This document shows, one piece after another, positions 38,701-50,450 of a DNA stretch of 64,000 nt. Origin of the DNA: Lineus longissimus (lineage: Eukaryota; Nemertea; Pilidiophora; Heteronemertea; Lineidae); the NCBI RefSeq assembly GCF_910592395.1, contig NC_088318.1:11532349-11596348 (forward strand), given 5' to 3'. The notes below the pieces were generated by a model. It was not told the origin of the DNA. It did no database searches and worked only from the letters and a program-made list of their open reading frames with translations. How positions within the stretch are numbered: the first letter of the stretch is position 1; every line of letters starts with the position of its first letter. The translations under genes were made by a program, and so were the position numbers.

Positions 38701-40755
38701 TGTGGCTGCTGAAACAGCCAGTGATTTTGATGCTATCCTGGCAGAGGCCGACTGGCGTTTCGGGGTGAAGGGCCTGCAGACAGTTGTCAAGTTTGAGAAG
38801 AAAAATGTGTTTGTTGACAATGTCACATTATTTTATGGAATACTGGACAACCAGTCGTTGCTTGATGAGGTCATCCAAGGGTTAAAGTACTATGGTGTAA
38901 GTAGTTAATTCCAATGAACAAAAATTATTTACTTAACATTACATGTGCTAAAATATTTATGATGCCGACTGATGTGACTTTAAATTTATAACACAGGAAA
39001 TTTTGATGAAAAATTTTAACCATTTCAAATGAGGCGTCTGTGGCATGTTTCTTATACTTGGGCTATTGCACATGTAAGCAGGGGTTGGGTAGGATGACCA
39101 CTGACAGCAAATTTGGTCAGTTTTGCAACCCGGAATGTGTATAAAAAGTGTGGCCATTTCATTTTCTTCATTTTTACCTACATTCTACTCAATATGACTA
39201 CTAGGTATGACGTCATTTCGGTAGCGAAATTTATGGAGAAAAACCCGCTCAAATATCAAAATGTATAATTATTTTGGTGAGAATTATTTTAACTAATCGC
39301 GCTACCACTGCACGACCTTGTCACTTTCACCATTGATATTAGAGGGACTGTGTCCTCTCGTCCCCATAGCCCCTCTAATGCATTTGAATTAACATGACCC
39401 TGGGAGCTTGCACAAAAACTTTAAGAGCCTCTCCCGATAAGACAGTAAAGCACATGATCCTACATGTATGTACAAAGCATTGTTTAGTAAAGTTTGATTA
39501 TCAATTTCAGGTGCTGGGCCTCATCCGCAATCAGCCTTCATTGAGGTGCCTGTTTGAGTACAAAAAAGATGCCCAAATCACAGCAGTAGGGCTGATCCAG
39601 GTTTTCAAGCCTATGCTCTCTGTCCTTGGTAATCATAGGAGGGAAACTGAGCAGTCACTAATGGACAGATTTAAGCAATTTGTCTTCAAAATTGAAGGTA
39701 ACTATAACATTATATTGTATCTACTATATTCTCACTCGTTCAATTACACCCTCATTTATTCTATAAAAAAGTGAAGGATTATAAAGAGAGGGTGACTTGG
39801 ATCCTCTTATAAAGATGGGGAGTTTTGGTTGCCCGGTAAAAAACCTAAGGCAGGAATAAGCTTCCATTCCAACTTCCATCCCATCTATGCATTTCAAGGC
39901 CCCGAATCACTTGTAAGGCTCAAGGAGTATTAGTATTTCATTGGTTTACCCTTTAGCCGTTTACATAACCCATTCCGGACAGAAACCCAGGGAATGTTAC
40001 ATTAGACTACTCGTAGTAAACGGGAAGCAAATATCTTATATGGAATCATAACATCACAGGGTAGTTTAATATTTTTGCTGAAGATGTCACTACTGGGCGC
40101 TTCGGACTGGCAGTCGATTCTTGTTAATGTGTCAGAGATAATCATTTTCTATAAAATGTTGTAATTGTATAATGAAGTTGGGGCTACGGACTGACCAACT
40201 GACACCTTGATTGTAATCGTGCAATCATGTGTCACCTGAGCACCATTCTCCTGAAAAGGTGATATCACAAATACCCTGGTTCACATATGGCACAGAAAGT
40301 AATCCAGACATAAGGGGGTCTCAGTGTCATTCTTCTTCTTAACCAACTTTGGTTACTTTATGTCAGATGACACTTCATTGTATTAATCCATAATTTATAT
40401 TCTTTTTGTTTTGCTTTAAGATAAAGAACTGGAGGATGAGGACATTTTCCAGGTTTCGGAAAGTGATACTGAAGTCGAGAAAACGGAGCAGGCAGCCATC
40501 AAGGCATTTGCTTCAAGGGTAACTTGCGGGCATATTTTGGCGTTTGCCACTGGAGCAAGCGAGGTGCCCCCAATGGGATTTGAGCCAAGAGCTCACATCA
40601 GTTTTGTACATGATGACAGCAAAGTGCTTCCGTCAGCCAACACGTGTGCCAATGAACTCAAGTTGTTTGTAAATGCTATGACAATTGCACCATATAGATT
40701 GTCAAGAGAGTTCTTGAAAGCTCTAATGAATGGTGCTGTTTTCAGCTTGGTGTAG
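32725..40755 (+). CDS. HECT-type E3 ubiquitin ligase carried by the transposon, 11 exons
   Basis: Exons: 32725-32847, 33335-33705, 34330-34489, 34849-35045, 35287-35334, 35739-35846, 36582-36859, 37605-37828, 38699-38896, 39511-39697, 40421-40755 (TAG). All are GT-AG and in phase, 742 residues. The N-terminal half is basic, then acidic and Pro-rich, and contains an ubiquitin-interacting-motif-like helix (DPEAAVDQAVQNSM, about residue 305). Exons 7-11 form a HECT domain: an N-lobe with EDAQDLGGPKREYFRLLLKA and a helical ILGKVLAMVVVLGG segment, and a C-lobe ending LPSANTCANELKL. The cysteine (about residue 707, codon 40645-40647) aligns with the catalytic thioester cysteine of HECT ligases, 35 residues from the C-terminus. 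Proteins annotated as G2/M phase-specific E3 ligase (G2E3)-like share this arrangement. It lies entirely between the transposon repeats and starts next to the left one. Its role in transposition is unknown. Confidence 0.85.
36979..37445. repeat. Hairpin-led repeat in HECT intron 7
   Basis: A strong hairpin (GCCCCCGCTCAAC paired with GTTGAGATGGGGGC) opens the segment and a CGATTCACACGAATCGC palindrome closes it. I read this as a short interspersed element of unknown class. The boundaries are approximate. Confidence 0.35.
37927..38010. repeat. 22-bp minisatellite in HECT intron 8
   Basis: About four tandem copies of GATGGCCCATGGATTATCCA with TT spacing. The surrounding 400 bp is rich in ATGGAT words in both orientations, probably decayed copies. 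Confidence 0.75.
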
Positions 40756-43700
40756 TCTGTATGTAACACCCTCTCACCTTAGGGGAAACTTTCCCATACC
40801 ACCGTGTCCATCGTCGTATCTGATTTCAAAAACAGTAGCACGTTTCTTAACTGTTAAAGCTAGGATTGGTAACCTCGGACACTGAATTTCGGTCCGATCT
40901 GATTCTTTACTTGGCCACCAGGGGCCAAATGTGAAAACCTAGAAGGAGATTTATTTTCAATTTTTTTTATGGGAGTACACGTATGTACTCATGGCAAGGT
41001 TATATTACATACCTTACAGGTTGTTGATTTGACCTACTTTTAAGCAAGGTCACAGAGGTCAAATTGCGTAAATTGGCGTAAATGTGGCACGCTAGATTTA
41101 TGAGCTTGAAACTTTGTTTTTATGACCTCCTAGGTCAGATTACCTCCGACAACAAATAACCAGCATGACTTGTCTACTTTGTTTGACTTTCACACAGACT
41201 GATCTTACTATTTGGAAAGTAAGACCACAGTAGCTCCCAGCCTTCACTTCACATAGCCACTTGTGCCTAAGAATCACTTGCATTCGTGTAAAGTGAGGGC
41301 TTTAAGCTATGTAGAGATTATAATAGAAAATAGTGTCGACCAAGGTCACACATGACTTGACCAAGTTAGTGTCATTCCTCTCTGTGTATTTGTTCTCCTC
41401 TATTTGTAGACTCTAGCTAAATTAGGCAATATTTCAACAGTAGGCAAGTAGCCTGCATGCCTTCATCCACACCAATTAACTCAACTACCAAACTACAAAT
41501 TTGTCATAATATCTAGGAATAAATCAACACCAGGTGAGCACAATGTCCCAAGGACATTTCATTTTGTACTTTCTTTCATCTAAAAACTTAATTTAGTGCC
41601 ATTTACAACAGTAGGGGCATAGGTGGCATCTTGAAAATAGTTTGTACCAGTTTAAAGCCAACTGGCTGCAGCGTTCAGGTGTAAGTACATGCCTATAGGT
41701 GAGCACATCAATTTTAATAATGAGGGTTCTGGTGGAGAAATATCCAGATTTGTTTTTGTAATTGAATAAAACTTATCTGGCTGGTTTTTTACAAAAAATC
41801 CTGATCTATAGTTAGTTATTTTCTAAATAGTTATGACAATCTCAAAACTTTGTCTAGCATGATGGCCCCTGGCTGTTTCATTGAGAAAAAAAATTATACC
41901 AGTTTAAATTTGGAGATATGTAGCATTTTTAATAATTTCATTATAAGGTGTTATCCTTATCGTTTTATCATAATTGTTATTGTTATTGTATAGATATTGT
42001 TGTATTATCCTTGTTCATTTTATCATATTTTACCCTCTCATAGTGACTGAATCTGGTGGACAAAAGCACAAAATCGTTGAAGGAAGGTCACAGCCTGATC
42101 AATTATTCTATAAGCTGAATTTTGCTCTTTCCCCAGATCAAGTGATGTGACCCTCCAGCCCTAAATCGGTCAGATATTGCTCTTAGCATTGCACAGATGG
42201 ACTGGTTGTTCATTTCAGTTATGTCTGCCTTTTCTGAAATCTGAGTTCATCAATTTCTTCTTTTTGAAATTATCTCTTTATGTCATTTAGGCTCCTCTTC
42301 TGTTCAACATCTGACTAGTTTTGTGCTTGAGGGTCACATGTATATTGCCAATGTTGTCCTGTTGTATTTTAATATCAAATTCTGGAGTTGGCTTTAGAGA
42401 AATGGCTTGGTCCAGTGGTTTTCAAATTTTAAAACTGTTGCAAGTGCCAGTTTATCAATTCTGAGAGTTGTCAAATTTTTAAACTGCATGTACAGTTGTC
42501 AAATTTAAAAAGGTTTGAAAATTTGATAAACAAAAAGGAAGATTGAGGAGGCAACCCTTCAAAAAGAAGTAATTTTACACATAAATCAATATTCTGTTCT
42601 TATGATAATTTCTGAAATTGCAAGATAGATCATGTGAGGATACTGTGAATTCATCATCTGGAGAAGGCACCAAAAGAATTATGAGAAAGAGTAAAGTTTC
42701 AAACTTGACATTGTCCCGCATTACAGTGTTTCCTCCAGAAATTATTTGAAGGGGGTAGAGACCACAACTCGGAGAGAACAAAATGTGGTAAAAATAACAG
42801 ATTTTGTCCCTTTTTGGCTGAAGTGGGGGGGGAGGGGGGTACAATACCCCCCTCAGGCAGAAACACTACGCAAATGAAAGCAAAATCTGGTTTTCAAATT
42901 TGATCTTATCCACATTCAGTCTCTACCAGCCAGTTTCCTAGAAGAGGGACCATTTTGATGTCCACCCCTGTTCAAATCTCTGTTGTTCACTGCTGACAGG
43001 AATATCCCTGCTGCTGACTATGTTTATAAATTGTGCATTTCCATGTGGTCTTATTTTGACCATGAATTATACCTAGTCATGTTGTATATTACATTTTTAG
43101 CCCTGTGAGAATTTGTTTTCATTGACTGCTGGATGAACGAGCACAAATAGATGGCACTGACTCACTGAGGAGTTTCAACATTTTAAACTTCTTCACATCA
43201 CTGCCATATTAGAAACGCTCGCACTGTTATATTACGTACAGTCCCAATCACAACTGACCGCCCTAAATTACGCGTATTTGATGCGCAAGTCACATGCTAC
43301 TCGCCACGCAGTTGCGCGAATGATGACGTCATTATCTGCGTATGTTGCACGAAAGTCGTGGCGTATATCGGCTCGGTGACGTCATGACCATTATAGTGGT
43401 TCCGGGACTGACGACATTGCTTTGATATCGTAACGTCATTGCGTTACGTCATCCTGTCGCACTGCGCGAAATATAGCTGCGATAAGTGCGTAACTTGTAG
43501 CGCTACTTATGCGTAATCCGAGCAACTTAGCGTAATTCGCGCATTACCTACATGTAATTCCTGCATGACTTGTAACGCTAAGCAACAGGGTGGTCAATTG
43601 TGATTGGGACTGTATGTCTATTGCTGACAAGGGTCAGATCCAAATAGACCGTAGGTACTACTGTATACTGCTGCACTGGCCTTTAGTGTGTAGGACCTCG

Positions 43701-45253
43701 ATTCCTACTAAAGCTAGAGCTTTTTTGTTTGAAAATTGAATGTGTAAGCATCTAAAACCAATTGGTAGATCAGATCAGGAATAAATTCATTCCTGGCATT
43801 GCCTGGTCAGATGCATGCACTTAAGACCATGAATTTTTGTCTATGCGCATTTTGACAATTTGTTTTCAATTACATTGTTATGTATATTCCCTGGACAGGT
43901 TATTTAAAGAACTAGTTTTCAAAATTACATGGGTCTATTGACATGACTTGGCCATTCAGAGTGAAGCCTTGAAAGGTTTCTCAACCTGTTGCACCATATT
44001 CAAATAATTGTGCCAATTAGCATTATGATTTCAGATATTTTCTGAGGTACTGTAATTTTTTTAAACCATGCATAATATTTCCACCACAATGTTTTTCTGT
44101 ATCTGGCACTTTCTTTTAGGAGACTTTTCACCTCCGACATTGCGTATCATGATGTCTTGTATGTCCTTTTTTAGTTTTTTGTACCAGTAGTTCTTATATA
44201 CATTATTTCTAATAAACTGCTTCTTTATTTGCTGATTTCTTACGAAACCTCACGTTCATGATAGGATTGCATTCAGTACTCTGTTACTAAGCAATTCAAA
44301 GGGCAATATTGGACAGCTCTACTCCTCTACTCTTCAACAGACAGGTTCTATTGTACTGTTCAAATCAATGAAGGGCCAGTCAACACCTGTAGTGTTATAC
44401 AGTGTCTTAGAAGTCAGTATTGGGATGTTTGACGCCTAAAGGGACCAGATCAACGAGAAATAATATCCAATATCTACAAATTCCATTGACAGTGAAAGTG
44501 AGTTGTGCACTCTAGTCATTACTTCGAAGAATATTGTCTCTCTTTTACCAGTGTGGCAGTAAACATGACTCGCACAAGAATATAGTAAAGCTGATACTTA
44601 AGAGTGAATTTTTATAAGAACAGCACAAAAACAGCAAAAACTGGAAACTCAAGATGGATTTGAAGGGCCTATGTTGTAGAGCACCTATATGATCTGTCAT
44701 ATAAAACCATCATAACCATGGAATCTCTCAGACGAAAGGAGATAAATGGTGGCAATTGCCTCCAAATGTTGGTGTCATAAACTTTGGGCGTGGCATGCTC
44801 CGCAGGGAAGGGGATTAATTTCTACAAACTTTGCAGCACAACATTTTCTAATGAAAAAAAACACATTTTAGTTACAGGTAAGTTGATATATAATTCATCA
44901 ATAGTACGTACTACTAACCACTTGATTTGTGGCCAAATTGTAACCTGCTCTGGCTAAAGGATCCGCATGTCGCACAGAAAATGACCCAAAATAACACCAG
45001 GAGATAGTGGATTAAGAAATTGATATACCTGTACTCGTACAGACCTGGAAAAAAGATTTGGGACCAGGTGACTACACAAATACAAGTTTCAGTTATCATT
45101 TGTCTATTTGTGACCACATGGATACATGTGATCCTTAGGCATACATGTAAGTAGCTCTGTCAAGTATGGTCTCGGTCTCAATAGGTCACCACAATTTGAC
45201 GAATGAAAACGGAATAAGGTGGCCCGAAAACTTCTTTCCAGTACTGTATTTCA
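40756..45253. other. Non-coding centre of the transposon
   Basis: Between the two convergent gene ends I see no open frame with family resemblance. AATAAA occurs at about 41518 and 41764 and could serve the ligase mRNA. The nested MITE lies at 43239-43612. Decayed genes of the element could be hidden here, but none is recognisable. Confidence 0.5.
43239..43612. mobile_element. Nested mariner/Tc1-type MITE with TA duplication
   Basis: The ends are inverted: CAGTCCCAATCACAACTGAC on the left, and on the right the complement of CAGTCCCAATCACAATTGAC. Both ends are flanked by TA (43237-43238 and 43613-43614). The 374-bp interior is rich in CG and GCGTAA words and lacks genes. TA target duplication and CAGT ends are typical of non-autonomous Tc1/mariner elements. 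It inserted after, or travelled within, the 15.9-kb transposon. Confidence 0.85.
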
Positions 45254-47094
45254 CTATTCTGATGGTGCCAACAGACACTGTCCAACAAATTCAACAACAT
45301 TTCTATATTTATCCTTATCATCAACATTTTCTTCAAGAGGATCAATCTGATTTATTAGTCTTTCTAAGTCATTGGCACTCAGGGGGCAGCGAGTAACGGG
45401 AACTTCAACATGGGGCTGCTGATGCTGCTGCAGTTGATCCGGTGTAATTCCATGATAAGGGTCATCAGCCGGTCTGTTTACAGGATTGTCATACATAGCA
45501 GTTAAATGCTGATTAGCATAAAAAAGCTGAACTGGGGTCCTATTCCCTTCGGTTGAGACAGCATGATTATTATGAGCATTCCTATACATCTCAAGGATCT
45601 GATTAATCCTGGGAATGAAAACGAAGTGCAAACAAAACAAATCTGTGTCATTCATAGGATCAAGAAATCCATCACGCTCAAGGGCAATGAATTTATCCTT
45701 GGTTTTGAATAAATTCTTGTTGAGTTCAAGATTCAGTCGTTCAATTCTTTCATTATGAACACTTGAACCAACTATCACAGGCCTATTCTCTGCCCCTCTG
45801 CCTTCGTACATTCGCTGCCACGCTACACTGTTCTCGCCTCCATAATCTGACCTCATACGAATTGGTAATCCATACTGAAGCACAGCATTATCAAAAAGAT
45901 CTCCAACGGTTTCTGATCTATTGTTGTCACTACATTTCAAATATGTCACAATGCGAGTGAATCCATCTATCCCTCCATGAACGACTAATCGCCAACGAAT
46001 AAGTTTGTGATTGCCATCAAGATGCCATAAAAAGTTGGGACACGGCACTGAATATACCCGTCGTGTTATGGCCTTGGTCTTCCTTTGCGCGACACCATCA
46101 GGATCAACACGATGCAATGACTTTCGTATACGATCCCTTTGAACATGTATTTGCCTATTTCGGAGGTGCCCTTGCATCATGACTTCTCCCACATTTGGGA
46201 AGTCACGTTTTATGTCTCTGACTGCAGCATCCAAATCGTCATTTAAAATATTGTTGAACAGTTTAGCTGGCGCAGAGAGACCTTGCTCTGCCATGACTCT
46301 ATATATGACCTTGGTGCACACATTGAAAGTCCTTGCTATCTCTGTTACAGGGAATCGCAATGTCAAAAGATTTTTTAGGTGTTGAATATCTATCTGATCT
46401 CGCAGCTTTGGTCTTCCTCTAGACCTAGGCACCAATACAGCCTGAAAAGGAAAATGTGGCAACAATTATTTACTCTAAAAAAAACTAGCCAGATGCAGCA
46501 AGCAAAGGGGAATCCATGTCATTGTCAAAAGAAAGTGGGCAAAGGGGTGGTTATATCCATTAAAATAACCACTCTGCTTGGGAGGGAGGGGCAGCTATAA
46601 CAGAGGAGCAAACTATACGCCACAGCGACGCTCCGACATTAATTTTTTTTCTCGGAAGGAAGACTTGCATCTTTTGATTTACAATCCCCATCCACAGCCC
46701 TACCTTCTCATGCACATGGTGATGCCATGATACACAACAACAGGCCTACATGATGATACATCATGACGTGTATTACTTACCTTACTTAGCATACCATACT
46801 AGGCCTATTACATCAAGACATACTGTGGACACGCTATTAAGCCGGTTCAAAGGCGCCTGTACAAAAGGCTTATATTCAGACCGGCTAAATAGAGTCCACA
46901 CAGTATATTGAATTACATCAAGACATGTATTGAATTATGCACAGGCAGCTCGTACGCTACTGTGCTACTGTATAGGCCTATAGCTTCATTCAGTGTAGCA
47001 TTCAGTGTTGAGTGTATATTACCTGCCCGGCGGCGAGCCCACCGGCGTCGTTCTCATCCAATCTCCCAGCATTCGGTTCATCATCAAGCTCCAT
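45254..47094 (-). CDS. DDE (rve-type) integrase/transposase of the 15.9-kb element, two exons
   Basis: Exon 1 is 47094-47023 (MELDDEPNAGRLDENDAGGL) and exon 2 is 46441-45254. The junction is GT-AG and phase 0; 419 residues. A basic GRPK segment and a helix-turn-helix-like region (FPVTEIARTFNVCTKVIYRV) precede the catalytic core. The core shows FLWHLDGNHKLIRW (first Asp, about residue 166), IRMRSDYGGEN (second Asp, about 223) and HNERIERLNLEL (Glu of RIE, about 258), a D-D-34-E arrangement in the retroviral-integrase/IS3 fold. C-terminal TPVQLFYANQHL fits the same group of animal integrase-core proteins. It should cut and join the element ends. The start codon lies 160 bp inside the right inverted repeat and transcription runs inward. 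All catalytic residues are present. Confidence 0.9.
46821..46905. repeat. Short inverted repeat in the integrase intron
   Basis: TACTGTGGACAC...TTAAGCCGG is matched by the complement of TACTGTGTGGACTC...TTAGCCGG about 40 bp away. The word TTACATCAAGACAT occurs on both sides (about 46808 and 46913), like a flanking duplication. It may be a very short MITE. Confidence 0.45.
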
Positions 47095-47253
47095 GATTGA
47101 AAAGCGTTATTATTGAGCTTTAAATCATTGCAACAGCTTGATTGTCCGTTCCATGATTACTTGAAAAGCGTGATTATTGAGCTTTTTCAACAACTTGTCC
47201 TACAGTGAATCACGTCAATCGGTTTCAAACCTCGTTCCATACGCGTTACAGTA

Positions 47254-47928
47254 CTTCGTCGCTTGTACCAATAACAACGAGTCTACTGCGCATCCGTCTG
47301 CCCACCATGAAAATGCAAACCATCAAACCATGATTATTCTGCAACTTTTCATGGGATGAAACAATTTTCATGGGATGAAACAATGATTTTTGGCTGTTTT
47401 TCATGGGATGCAAAGAATATGCTTGTTTCATAGAATGAAATGTACTTAATATATATGGTTTGAAATAAGGCCATTATTTCATATAATGTTGGCAAATAAT
47501 TAAATTCCCACATGGCGCCCGTGGCTGCGTAAAACAATTATATGCATACCACAAGTTTGTAGCGTATACAATTTTTCATGGGATGCAAAGAATGTTTTAC
47601 GCACATATTCGTGGTTTGTAAACCATTGAAATAATGACTTTGCGAATCCACATGGTTTGAAATAATAAAAAGGAGAACTTGGTATGGTTTCCAAACCATG
47701 GATTTGCAGAACTACTATGGTATGGAAACAATTTGTGTATGTTTTCCTGGTTTGAAAATAAACCGATGGTTTAAAAAATAAAAACGCTGGTTTGAATACA
47801 AAATAATTGTTTCTAAAACGTACTTTATTGGATGAAATAATTTCTGATTTGTTCATTTTTTGTTTGAAACAATGACATTATTTGAAATAATTTAGGGAAA
47901 CAATTAAAGTCCCACATGGCGCCTCATA
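47254..47928 (-). repeat. Right terminal inverted repeat of the 15.9-kb transposon (675 bp)
   Basis: Reverse complement of 31998-32673 apart from a one-base homopolymer difference. Sequence identity stops abruptly at 47254/32673, where the two gene-proximal regions begin. The outer end is followed directly by the GGAGGC duplication. Confidence 0.92.
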
Positions 47929-47934
47929 GGAGGC
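47929..47934. repeat. Right target-site duplication GGAGGC
   Basis: Matches 31992-31997 exactly and directly abuts the end of the right inverted repeat. Confidence 0.88.
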
Positions 47935-48226
47935 AGGGAATCATATTCTACAAAAGAGGAAATAGACATGATAATTAACTTTTTGTGTACAGGTTGATTT
48001 GATGGAGTATTGTTTTTGGTGTTAGTTTTATTGTGATAGTTCAAGATACTAATGTAACTTATTCAGGATCATCTCCAAGAATGAGAGGTTTTCGGGTTCG
48101 ACTCTCAGTCTTACCTTTTACTTTGTTTGCCTTATCGTAAACTTGTATTTGCACCCAACTCTGTATTGTCTTATTGCACCTTATTTTTTGTTATCTGTAC
48201 AACGGAAAGTAGTACGAATAAACATA

Positions 48227-50450
48227 CAGTGACTACTTAGTTAACTGGTGCTTGGTCTAAAATTTTCTAAGTCACTAATAGAGGCCCAGAATGGGATATT
48301 GTCGATTTACGACCATGTAGGGCCTATACTAATCACATTTCAATGAAGAAAATGACAGAGTTTTGATTACATGTTCATTTCTTGATATGGTCTTCTGTGG
48401 CCAATTTTATCAATCAATGGTTGGTATGAAAGGCAATTGCACTTGTGTAATTTCCTAGGCCCTTTACCCTAACAATCATATTGGTCATTCCTGTAGAAAG
48501 TTCAAATCATGAGGAACACAACGTTGTTGTTACTGCTGATGCTTTCGCTCTTTGTCATGTGTCAGTCAATGATGGATGCTGGCAATGATGACGATGATGA
48601 TGATGATGATGCCGATCAGCAGAATGGTGCTGCAGCAGTTGGTCTCCCTCGACGATGTAACAGTTACACTGTTGAAGCCAGGCTGCGACATGCCTTGGAG
48701 TGCCAAACAGCAATTGAACATGGCCGCATTCTAAATGTCAATGAGTATGCTAGGCGCTATCGACTATCCCCAACAACGCTCAGGAGATGGATACAGAACA
48801 TCGATGAAATGACGGATCAAGTGGAGGAAAATGCAGAACGCCGGCGAGTCAGAACCGACCATGATGGTTGTTGGCCGGAAGTTGAGAATATCGTGCACCA
48901 GCATTTTCAAGAACGGAGGAATATTGCCCTGCCCGTTTCTCGGTCGGACATTGTTAATGATGCAACGATTGAATTTCAGAACTGGTGGGGCCAACTCCCA
49001 CACAATTAACTTGAGGACATTGCAGCACGTCGCCCCGAAAGGTCCCAGTTTTCTGCATCAGTGGGTTGGGTTACAAATTTTATGAAACGGAAAAAAGATT
49101 GTTTTCCGCCGTAAAACGAAAGATTCCACCACTGTACCGGCTGATGCACCACAGAGAGTGAGAGAATTTCAGACTGGCGTTAGGCAAACTGTAGCTGACA
49201 ACCATGTCCACACGCACTTGAACTTTAACGAAACGTTTGCTCAGTTGGACTTCCCTCCGATGTATACAGCTGAGACCAGAGGTACAGTAGATGTAAATGT
49301 GAAAACATCGCGAGGAAATGCCAAACTCGGGTGCACCGTTGGATTGACAGTTGGCTCCAACGGAGAAAAACCGCCTGCTCATGTTGTTTTCAGGCAGCCG
49401 GGCTTCGTGCGTCAGATTAGAGATTTGAACAACATTCCAGATAACGTACTGGTCACATCCTCGAGGTCTGGTTGGGAGAATGGAGAGACACTGCAACATT
49501 GGTTGGACAATGTTCTTTTCCCTTACATTGGCGATTTTGACTTTAATGACATCCTTCTGCTTTTGGACAGATTCCGACCGCATCAAGCAGAGGATTTCTG
49601 TTACCCAATGGTTGAAGCAGGCATACTGTTAGACAATATTCCTGCTAGGTGTACATCGCTGGCTCAGCCGTTAGATCTCACTATTATGAGGGGATTTAAA
49701 GCTATAATGCGAAAGTATTGGAAGTTATGGAAATGTGATGCAACTGAGGCTGACGGAAATTGCCGCAAAATTACATTACAGGATGTACTCGGCATTATAA
49801 GTAGAGCATGGAATGATGTAGCTCCTGAGTCTGCGGCTAAGTCATTTCAAGTGGCTGGCTTAACACCTCAACCAGATGGTCATTATCGTGATGATGTTGC
49901 AGATGATTTGTTGCTTGGTGAAAACGAATTGTCAGACTCCGATAATGATGATGATAACTTAAATTTTGACGACAACTTGGAATTGTAAAACAGTTGTAGT
50001 GCAAAGTAGTGAATAAGTAAATGTTGTTAATGGCATCGGTTATGTAATTGTTAGTTACTTTACCCCCCAAGTTAAACTTTTGGGCAAAAATCTCACATCC
50101 CCTCCCTGATTCAAATGCCACTTTTTTTAGGGTTTACCCTGTAAAAAGCTTGTAACGACATTCATTTTCCATGAAAAGCACTGGCCAGTGATCGTAGTCT
50201 TGGATGGACTTTCTGCATGTCGGATTTCAAGCTATTAAAACTTTCTGAGTACTTGATGAAAGTGATCATAGTCAATAGGTATCAATGCCGACATGTGCAG
50301 TAGGCTCAAGTTGTCATTATTAGCCCATTCATGCTTCTCAAAAGGAATGTAGGCCCTGCACAACCCATCTGGGCCTAAAATGCATATTATAATGACCTAT
50401 TATGGACTTAGAAAATTTTAGACCAGCACCAGTTAACTAAGTACTCACTG
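48227..50450. mobile_element. Decayed pogo/Tigger-like transposon with TA duplication
   Basis: Inverted ends of about 47 bp begin CAGTGACTACTTAGTTAACT on the left and, on the opposite strand, CAGTGAGTACTTAGTTAACT on the right. Both share TCTAAAATTTTCTAAG. TA lies on each side (48225-48226 and 50451-50452). The 2.2-kb length, CAGT ends, TA target and transposase type all fit the pogo branch of Tc1/mariner. The two ends differ at several positions, so the copy is older than the 15.9-kb neighbour. Confidence 0.88.
48509..49988 (+). pseudogene. Broken pogo/Tigger-type transposase
   Basis: The first part (48509-49009) holds a helix-turn-helix region (ARRYRLSPTTLRRWIQNI) and the start of a CENP-B/Tc5-type DNA-binding domain, and ends in an in-frame TAA at 49007-49009. 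The frame continues for about 35 codons (SASVGWVTNFMKRKK), then a frameshift near 49100 separates it from the catalytic part (49158-49988). The DDE region has NFNETF where pogo enzymes have a catalytic Asp (Asn at 49227-49229), then LLLLDRFRPH and SLAQPLDLTI with the other acidic residues kept. The N-terminus is an unusual hydrophobic segment followed by an Asp run. Stop, frameshift and Asp-to-Asn change together argue that it is dead. Confidence 0.85.

Larger units (their letters stand above)
31998..47928. mobile_element. 15.9-kb DNA transposon (IS3EU-like) with HECT ligase and DDE integrase genes
   Basis: The element is bounded by near-identical inverted repeats (31998-32673 and 47254-47928) starting TATGAGGCGCCATGTGGG, and by a 6-bp direct duplication, GGAGGC. 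It carries two convergent spliced genes: a HECT-type ubiquitin ligase (plus) and an rve-type DDE integrase (minus). A 4.5-kb non-coding centre holds a nested mariner-type MITE. Both reading frames are open and the repeats differ by one A in a homopolymer, so insertion was recent and the copy may be autonomous. By my memory of the Repbase scheme, IS3EU elements make 6-bp duplications and have TAY...RTA ends, which fits. Polintons also make 6-bp duplications and encode an integrase, but no PolB, protease, ATPase or capsid gene is visible. The superfamily call needs a database comparison. Confidence 0.88.

Noticed and set aside
31998-47928. Polinton/Maverick identity for the large element
   Set aside because: Size, 6-bp duplication and an integrase fit, but I find no DNA polymerase B, protease, packaging ATPase or capsid gene, and the ends are TAT...ATA.
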